From: Anthonomus grandis grandis
Taxonomy: Eukaryota; Arthropoda; Insecta; Coleoptera; Curculionidae
Assembly (NCBI RefSeq): GCF_022605725.1
Contig: NC_065552.1
Coordinates: forward strand, 21,842,785 to 21,906,784
Direction: 5' to 3'
Length of the DNA stretch: 64,000 bases
Of this stretch, positions 57,780 through 64,000 are shown one piece after another. Made by a program: the position numbers and the translations under genes. The notes under the pieces are model-generated. The model was not told the origin of the DNA. It did no database searches and saw only the letters and a program-made list of their open reading frames with translations. Positions within the stretch are counted from its first letter, which is position 1. Every line of letters begins with the position of its first letter.

Positions 57780-58215
57780 CAAAAAAAAATCCCGATTGCA
57801 TTCAGTCCCTGCCGATAATACAAACAATTTCCCGGCCTTTTCTTCGCATCGCAATGGAACAGCCACTTTCCGGGGGTTGGAGGATGGGGTGCGTGTGTAT
57901 GTGACAGTAGAGGCGACACACGGGGGTCGTTCCCTCTTTCCCTTCGTCGCTCACCTCATGCCCCCCCTCCTGTCAGGGTAAACATCGATCCTAAGATGGT
58001 CTGTGTTGATTGGACCTTGCGACACCTGGGCGTTGCTAGGCGACGATCTCGCGCCCAGGGTGCCGTTGCCACGGTAACTATGGGGGACCACGGCCAACCC
58101 TGACGCCAAAACGGTGACATCTGCTCTTCTGGGGGGTTGTTTGCCGATCTATAGTCCGGGTGGATGCGGGGGGCGGCGGAGGAAAGGGAGGGCGACTCGT
58201 TTCAAGGGTGTATTA
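57780..58215. promoter_or_regulatory. GC-rich, CpG-rich island with two X-box matches
   Basis: Strikingly GC-rich against the AT-rich window and full of CG dinucleotides. GTTGCTAGGCGAC (58032-58044) and GTTGCCACGGTAAC (58065-58078) both fit the RFX-factor X-box consensus RYYNYY-N(1-3)-RRNRAC and lie 20 bp apart. It may be a host promoter or first exon; no domain could be recognised in the open frame at 57796-57981 and no gene was found downstream. Function is inference. Confidence 0.45.
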
Positions 58216-58456
58216 ATGATGAGAATGTTTACCGACTGCCGTTGATGGAGTGGACAATGGAGTGTTTGTTAACTGAAGTCGACTGTTTTTTTTCGTACAG
58301 ATTTTATTTTTAAAAGAATATCCTTATTATTATAAGGATAATTTCGTCAGTGGTATAATACTCTGTAATTGACTATCAGGAAAGTCAAATAGAACTGTTA
58401 ATCGCCTTGAGTTTGAACAGGCCGCCATTCCACTGGATTTGATCTGTCTATCCAAT

Positions 58457-58860
58457 TTTAGAACATTGAAAGACTAGAATTAGTAAACAACAACTTTGTT
58501 TGAGTAGAGGTGTTTTGTTTACAAACATATTCATCGGTTCTCTGTTGGCAAGTTTACACACATTTTAAAAAAAGGAAATTTTCAGATATATATTAATGCA
58601 TATAATAATGTTAGTTTAACTTATTGGTGTTAGGTTTTGGATTAAAAATAAAAAGTAAAAATACATGTATCGTATTTTAAGCAAAAAATAACATCTTCAA
58701 AGCAAAAAAATTATCATTCTTATTCCTAAAACTGTTTCTAAAAAATCTGGAATGGCAACACCGCAAGCAAAAACTGATGTCATCTTATCACACGGCTTTG
58801 TATTTACATTCGGCATTGGTGAAGTTCTGTGTTTTTTCTTCAGCTTTTGATTGAAAAAAG
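58457..58860 (-). repeat. Terminal-motif repeat family, copy C (inverted)
   Basis: Inverse of the right part of copy A, starting at TTTAGAACATTGAAAG (58457). Similarity ends near 58855. The ATG of the Transib/RAG1-like gene is only 280 bp further on, so this could be the 5' terminal region of that transposon. Confidence 0.7.
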
Positions 58861-59874
58861 ATAAAGGTCTCATGCTATGCATGTGCTTGGACCAATGGAC
58901 AAAAATCGAAAAAGTGACTTGTTTTTCTGAAGTAATTAAATACCTTATCTTAAAGACCACAAACAAATAGCCACTATTTCACAAAAATGTAATCGCAAAT
59001 AGCATTTTTTGTTTATAAATATTTGCGCCAAAAATAATAAAATCTTGTGTGTTGACCAGTACCTTTTTGTTATTAAAACTTGAGTATACTTTGTTGGTGT
59101 TTCAAGACAAGCGGTTAAAAGTTGAAATCTTTTTTAAACATGGACATTGTACAACAAGGTATGTACTTTAATATCATGTATTAAAAAATTTAAAAGTCGT
59201 TTATCATTTAACCATAATAAATATAAAAGTAGTTTGCAATTATTTTATATTTCTTTTTAAATTTGAAACCTAAAAAAGGCATATAAAAAAAGGCTCTTAA
59301 AACCATTTGTAGTTTTTACATTTTATTGTTAATACATTTATATATTATCATTTCGTATATAGTTTATCTGCGTCAGTCTGCGACGAAGCTTTAAATATTT
59401 TTTTTTCAGAGGATGTCAAATCAATAAAAAAAGCAGATCTTTTTGAGACATGGCTGGAACATCGGAATCAAAATCCAAAACTATTTATTTATGAAAAAAT
59501 CCATTCCCTTTTAAATTTGAGCAACCCCTCGCCTCAAGTTGAAACTCACTTCATCAAGCAAAGCAGAATTATTTGCCTCCATTTTAATAAAAAATGGAGT
59601 ATAGCATCGCGAAATCGTGTCAGATTTATGGAAAAAAATAAAATTTGGTTACAAACTGAGTTACCAATACCAGAATGTTTAATAGGCGGAAGAAAAGTCA
59701 ATTTAAACTTAGAAGTCGCTGGTCCATTCCGTATTCGTGGTAGGCCGCTAAAACCATTTACAGAGTCTTCAAAGCGGACGAAACTTCGGCGCGCTAAAAA
59801 AATCACTGCTGGCAGGATATCTGATGAAATTTTATATGCTGCAAAACTTATAAGTAATTCGTCGCCGCCACATA

Positions 59875-61407
59875 CACTACCGGACAAAAGTGGAGAAACA
59901 AAATGTCTTTTGTATTTATTTTTATATTAGTGTATTTGATCATTAATTTTTTATTTTTTTTAACTATAATTTTGTATAAAAAATTTAAAAAAAAAACAAG
60001 TGACAACTAATATATTTTATTCTTGTTTTTACAGGGGACAAAAGTGGAGAAACACTATTTTTATTTATTTTTTATACACAATGTATTAGTTAGTTGTACA
60101 TACAAAGACTAATAATTATTATTTTTTATAACTTCAGCACACCGACTTCGCATAGAGTTCATTAGGCTGTCAATATAATCTGCTGAAATGAAATTCCACT
60201 CCTCTTGAAGAGCTGTGAACAAATCATCCTGGTTTCTAAATTTATCTTTATTTTTTTGTCTGATTTTCCTATCTAAATCGTTCCATAGGTTTTCTATCGG
60301 GTTTAGATCCGGACTTTGTGCGGGCCATTTCATAAGGGGAACATTGTTGTCTTCAAACCATTTCTTTACTACTTTTGCGGTATGCTTCGGATCGTTATCC
60401 TGCTGAAACGACCATCGAAGCGGCATATTTTCTTCTGCGTATGGAAGCATATGATCCTGAAGAATTCTTAAATAATGAAATCTGTCCATTTTTCCTTCAA
60501 CTTTTCTTAATGGTCCTACTCCTGATCCGGAAAAGCAACCCCAAACCATGATATTGCCTCCTCTATGTTTCACAGTTGCCCTGGTGTACTTTAGATTAAT
60601 TCTAGTATTGGCAGGACGACAAACCCATTTTATTCCATCAGATCCGAATAGGCGGAACTTACTTTCATCAGAAAATAGAACCGTTTTCCACTTTTGGGTT
60701 GTCCAATCAAGTTTCTGTGCAAATTGGAGTCTAGCCAATTTATTCTTTTTAGAAATGAATGGTTTTTTGGCTGGACGACGGCTGTAAAGTCCAAATTCAG
60801 TAAAACGACGACGAATAGTACGCACAGATACCGAAACCCTAGGTATTTTATTATACATTTCTGTGGCGGGCATAAAGGGATGTTCTGTTGCCAACATTTT
60901 TATTTTTCTCTCAATACCTTTATTCGTTTTCCTTGGCCGTCCATACCTTGGACGGGTAGTAACACTATTATATTTTTTAAAAGCAGAAATAGTTTTTGAA
61001 ACTACGAATCTATTACGATTAATTTGCCTAGCAATTTCACTTTGTTTTACACCAGTTTGAAATTTTGAAACAATTAATTTTCGGAGATCAATACTCAGAT
61101 CTATTCCGCGAGGCATTTTGCACAATTCGTATATAACAGTTTAACACTCAACGTTAAGATCAAACTAATGATAATTACTTTAAATACCAAATAAGATTTG
61201 TTTGGAATGTTTATTCACTTTTGTCCGCATAAAATAGCATAAATAATTTTTTGATCAACTGATAAGGTAAATACAAACAAGAAGGATGTGTTTTTATGCT
61301 GCAATAATAGAGCTAAATATTTTCTACTTAAAATGTAAAATAATATCTTGCATGTTAATATGTTATTGTTAAATTTGTAAATGTTTCTTCACTTTTGGCC
61401 GGTAGTG
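59875..61407 (-). mobile_element. Intact Tc1 transposon with IR/DR ends
   Basis: 1533 bp between TA duplications (59873-59874 and 61408-61409). The ends CACTACCGG and CCGGTAGTG are exact inverses. A GGACAAAAGTGGAGAAAC repeat occurs twice at the left (59882-59899 and 60036-60053, identical) and as similar inverse copies twice at the right (61209-61226 and 61383-61400), the paired binding-site layout of IR/DR Tc1 elements. It lies inside exon 2 of the Transib/RAG1-like gene without any other damage at the site. Confidence 0.95.
60109..61116 (-). CDS. Tc1 transposase, apparently intact
   Basis: 335 codons from ATG at 61116 (MPRGIDLSIDLRKLIVSKF), a normal Tc1 length. Two helix-turn-helix domains span about residues 10-110 (GVKQSEIARQINRNRFVVSK, then RYGRPRKT as the GRPR AT-hook-like linker). 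The catalytic core is DD34E: LFSDESKFRLFG, FQQDNDPKHTAKVVKKWF and SPDLNPIENLWNDL. WGCFSGSGVGPL is the glycine-rich box. No frameshift or stop. A three-codon in-frame extension upstream lacks an ATG. The protein acts in the nucleus at the paired terminal repeats. Whether it is expressed cannot be seen here. Confidence 0.95.
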   Translation of the reverse strand: MPRGIDLSIDLRKLIVSKFQTGVKQSEIARQINRNRFVVSKTISAFKKYNSVTTRPRYGRPRKTNKGIERKIKMLATEHPFMPATEMYNKIPRVSVSVRTIRRRFTEFGLYSRRPAKKPFISKKNKLARLQFAQKLDWTTQKWKTVLFSDESKFRLFGSDGIKWVCRPANTRINLKYTRATVKHRGGNIMVWGCFSGSGVGPLRKVEGKMDRFHYLRILQDHMLPYAEENMPLRWSFQQDNDPKHTAKVVKKWFEDNNVPLMKWPAQSPDLNPIENLWNDLDRKIRQKNKDKFRNQDDLFTALQEEWNFISADYIDSLMNSMRSRCAEVIKNNNY

Positions 61408-62860
61408 TACATCTCTTACTTTCTATCAGGCACTAGCTCTCTATTTAGATCTTGACTTATCAGAAAGAAAATACAATTTATTGCGCTCGGTAGTCAATAA
61501 AACGGGAGTACATATTTTTCCAAGTTTACATACCTTAAGACAATGTCAAAATGCTTTGTTACCCTTTAAAATTTGCGCCACCGAAATTTCAGCATAAGTA
61601 AATTTACAAGATATATTAAATTCAACAGCTCAAAGATTATTAAAATAGCAAATATACAGGAGAATAAAAAAGTGGAGCTGATATGCAAATATGGTTTTGA
61701 TGGTAGTTCTGGCCATAGCTAATACAAGCAAAAATTTTTCCGATATATCTTTGACAGATGAATATAAATATATATGTTTTTAGAGGCTTTCGTTCCCTTA
61801 CGACTACGTGATGTACAAAATAAAAAAGATATATGGGTTAATTCTCGTTCATCATCTACACTTTTCTGTCGACCTTTTAAATTCATATTTCAAAAAGAGA
61901 ATAAAGAGCTAGTGCGCAATGAAGAACAAGAAATTAACTATTTGTATAGTATAATTTAAAATGTTGTTCACTATGATGGATGGTAGTGTAGCAAATATTC
62001 TCTCTGACACAAACGCAACATCCAGATGCATCATCTGTGGATCAAGTCCGAAAGAAATGAATGTGCCAAATACCAACCGTCCTTCAAAAGTAGAAAACTA
62101 CAGCTTTGGTTTGTCCACATTATACTGCTGTATAAGATTTTTTGAGTGCTTACTTCACATTAGTGATCGATTAGCAAATAAGATCTTGGCAAGCTAAAGG
62201 AGCAGAAAATAAGAAAATAGTGGAAAACAACAAAAAGAAAATACAGTCAGATTTTATTGTGGACAAACCAAAGCAAGGATACGGGTCAAACAACGATGGC
62301 AATACAGCTAGACGCTTTTTTTACAATCCAGACTTAAGCTCTGAAATAACAGGAATAGACAAGCGTCTTATAACAAATTTTTCGACTATTCTTGGAACTC
62401 TTTCTAGTGGCTGTCACATTCAGGTACTAGAATTTAAGAAACTTTTAGATGAGACTAAACAATTATATTTAGATTTATATAATTGGTATGACATGCCAAG
62501 TAGCTTGCATAAGGTTGTGGTACACGGACCTGAAATACTTGACTCATTTTCTTTATCTATAGGACAACTTTCCGAGGATGCTTTAGAAGCGAGACATAAA
62601 GAGGCAAGAAAATATCGATTATTTCACACCGCAAGTATTCTAGAACAAAATGTCATATGGATTTATTAAAAAGACTACTTTTAACATCAGAGCCCATTGT
62701 CTCATTGCAAAAAACAGTCACTTCAAAGAAAAATGAGAATCGAAATCGGGAAGTCGAAAAATATATTATACGAGAGGAAAGGTCATTAATTGATGATTTA
62801 GACATAAATTTAGAAGATTCTGTCAGCAGTGATTTTAGCGATAATTCTGATTCAGAATAA

Positions 62861-63869
62861 TTTTCCTTAAACCTATACATAATATGCGTACATATTTTCC
62901 ATATCTTTTTTAAGTTAAGATTTTTTTATTATAGTTTGCAGTTTTAGTTAAAATACAAACAAAATTTTAGTTTTTATTAAATTAATTTTCACGTAAAACT
63001 CAAAAACATTTTCATACTTAGTATTAGTACTGTTTTTTGCTAAATTTGGGAGTTATTTTTTCCCACTTTTTACATTTATTGTTTGTATCAATAATATTTT
63101 TTGCCGTATTTCCTTTAAAGAAAAATTTGGAGTTGTGTGTATATACCTTTTTATATTTTAAATACATTATATGTACAGGGTGAGTTTTTCAAAGCGCGGA
63201 GTAGTATTATGCATTGATGATATTATTTATCGATGACGTGCTCCTAGACTATTATTTGGTTAAGCATTCTTCACATTTTAAAAATATTTTGGATTATACA
63301 GAGTGCTCCGAAAAAGCAGGGCACTACAAAAGTTAATTTTTTTAAATGGAACACCCTGTATTGCAAAACATTTTTGAATTCTTTGCGTAATTACCAATCT
63401 TTTTTGATAATGGTTTAATATGCCAAAAACTAATAGTTTAGGAGATAAATCAAATTTTGTTAAAAATTTAGAATTTGCACGCATCTCTTTAATATTAAAA
63501 TTTAGCACCTAAATTTTGAATACAGACTTAATTTTTATTATCAGAAGTAAAATAAAGTTACTTTGATATGCGTGCTATGTAAAATTATTCATTTTGTTAT
63601 ACAGGGTGTTTTTTTTGAAAGGCCAAACTTGCCCAACTTTAAATATAAAAATCTCTCTTATTTTAAATGAAACACCCTGTATATTTTCATGTCATCTAAT
63701 AGCTTACTAAAGAGCCTATAAATTTTATTAATAATATTCTATCCCTATCTCTAATAGTTTTTGAAATATACTTATATTTCTTCATTTCGTGTTATTTTTT
63801 TCTTATAAAATGAAACAAATTTATGAACGTTTCTTTTTATTAAATTCACTTATTTTTATATAATAAAAG
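62861..63869. other. No gene; several mariner-type ends
   Basis: Termini of the ACAGGGTG / CACCCTGT kind occur near 63173, 63351, 63602 and 63671. 63602 could be the outer end of the element whose transposase ends at 63870. Otherwise AT-rich. Confidence 0.5.
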
Positions 63870-64000
63870 TTAATTTCTGTTCAACAAATGTTCAAAGATA
63901 TGTCCTCCTTGTTCGATACAAATATTAATTCTTTTAATTATATTTTGTTGAACATGGTATAACATTCCTGGTGTTACGGTTTGACAGGCATCCCTAATTC
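63870..64000 (-). CDS. Mariner/IS630 transposase C-terminus, runs off the window
   Basis: 43 codons without a stop up to the window edge: IRDACQTVTPGMLYHVQQNI, then KRINICIEQGGHIFEHLLNR and the stop at 63870-63872. This is the usual C-terminal pattern of mariner transposases. Catalytic residues lie beyond the window, so its integrity is unknown. Confidence 0.75.
   Translation of the reverse strand, partial: IRDACQTVTPGMLYHVQQNIIKRINICIEQGGHIFEHLLNRN

Larger units (their letters stand above)
59140..62860 (+). pseudogene. Transib/RAG1-like transposase gene, spliced and decayed
   Basis: Exon 1 is 59140-59158 (MDIVQQ plus one base, donor G/GTATGT). The intron runs to 59409 (T-rich tract, CAG). 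Exon 2 reads EDVKSIKKADLFETWLEHRN, RGRPLKPFTESSKRTKLRR and, beyond the Tc1 insertion, QALALYLDLDLSERKYNLL. Then, in changing frames: CKYGFDGSSGHS (first catalytic D, 61699-61701), FVPLRLRDVQNKKDIW, TMMDGSVANIL (second D) with CIIC 16 residues on, KPKQGYGSNNDGNTARRFF, LHKVVVHG, and GQLSEDALEARHKEA with the likely catalytic E. The two D, Cys pair, His pair five apart and E match the RAG1 core layout. Stops near 61595 and 61719 and several frameshifts make it inactive. The Transib assignment rests on motif spacing, not on a search. Confidence 0.65.

Noticed and set aside
57796..57981. Open frame in the GC island
   Set aside because: Short, no ATG at its start, no recognised domain; GC-rich sequence has few stops by chance.

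Overview
The window looks like gene-poor, AT-rich nuclear DNA of an insect. Most of it is built from transposable elements (TEs) of kinds typical of insect genomes: several mariner/IS630 families, two Tigger/pogo-type elements, an intact Tc1, a Transib/RAG1-like transposase gene, BEL/Pao, an errantivirus-type gypsy with an env gene, a Penelope-like element with a GIY-YIG domain, and several clades of LINE. A large beetle genome would fit, but the sequence alone does not fix the order. I found no convincing single-copy host gene. The only non-TE-like stretch is a GC-rich island at 57780-58215 with two RFX-type X-box matches.

Layout. 1-6.8 kb: a broken Tigger-like transposase, LINE 3' ends, a repeat-family protein of unknown function and a hammerhead-like motif. 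7-14.5 kb: two mariner-like elements with long terminal inverted repeats (6967-8776 and 12344-13684) and older mariner remnants. 14.5-18.8 kb: a CR1/Jockey-type LINE (14515-17974) inserted into a mariner reading frame. 19.9-22.3 kb: more mariner pieces, one with an inverted junction. 22.8-27.8 kb: a BEL/Pao retrotransposon on the minus strand. 27.9-32.4 kb: a short LINE copy with a perfect target duplication, an unexplained AT-rich stretch, and an RTE-like LINE. 32.4-36.2 kb: two divergent IS630-type transposases and a deleted mariner.

36.7-50.0 kb is a nest. A Tigger element of about 2.3 kb with TA target duplications has been opened twice: by a 3.6 kb Penelope-like element with a 13-bp target duplication in its 3' coding part, and by a 7.3 kb errantivirus just upstream of its start codon. 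The errantivirus LTRs differ at one base in 202, so it is young, yet pol and env are already broken. 50-57.6 kb: LINE debris, a mariner pseudogene, and a family of repeats sharing one terminal motif, including a 33-bp palindrome flanked by 8-bp repeats. 58.5-62.9 kb: a spliced Transib/RAG1-like transposase pseudogene, interrupted by an intact 1.53 kb Tc1 element. The window ends inside another mariner-type transposase (63870 to the edge).

The genes do not form a pathway. They interact by insertion, and the nesting gives relative ages. The most likely still-functional protein is the 335-residue Tc1 transposase (60109-61116).
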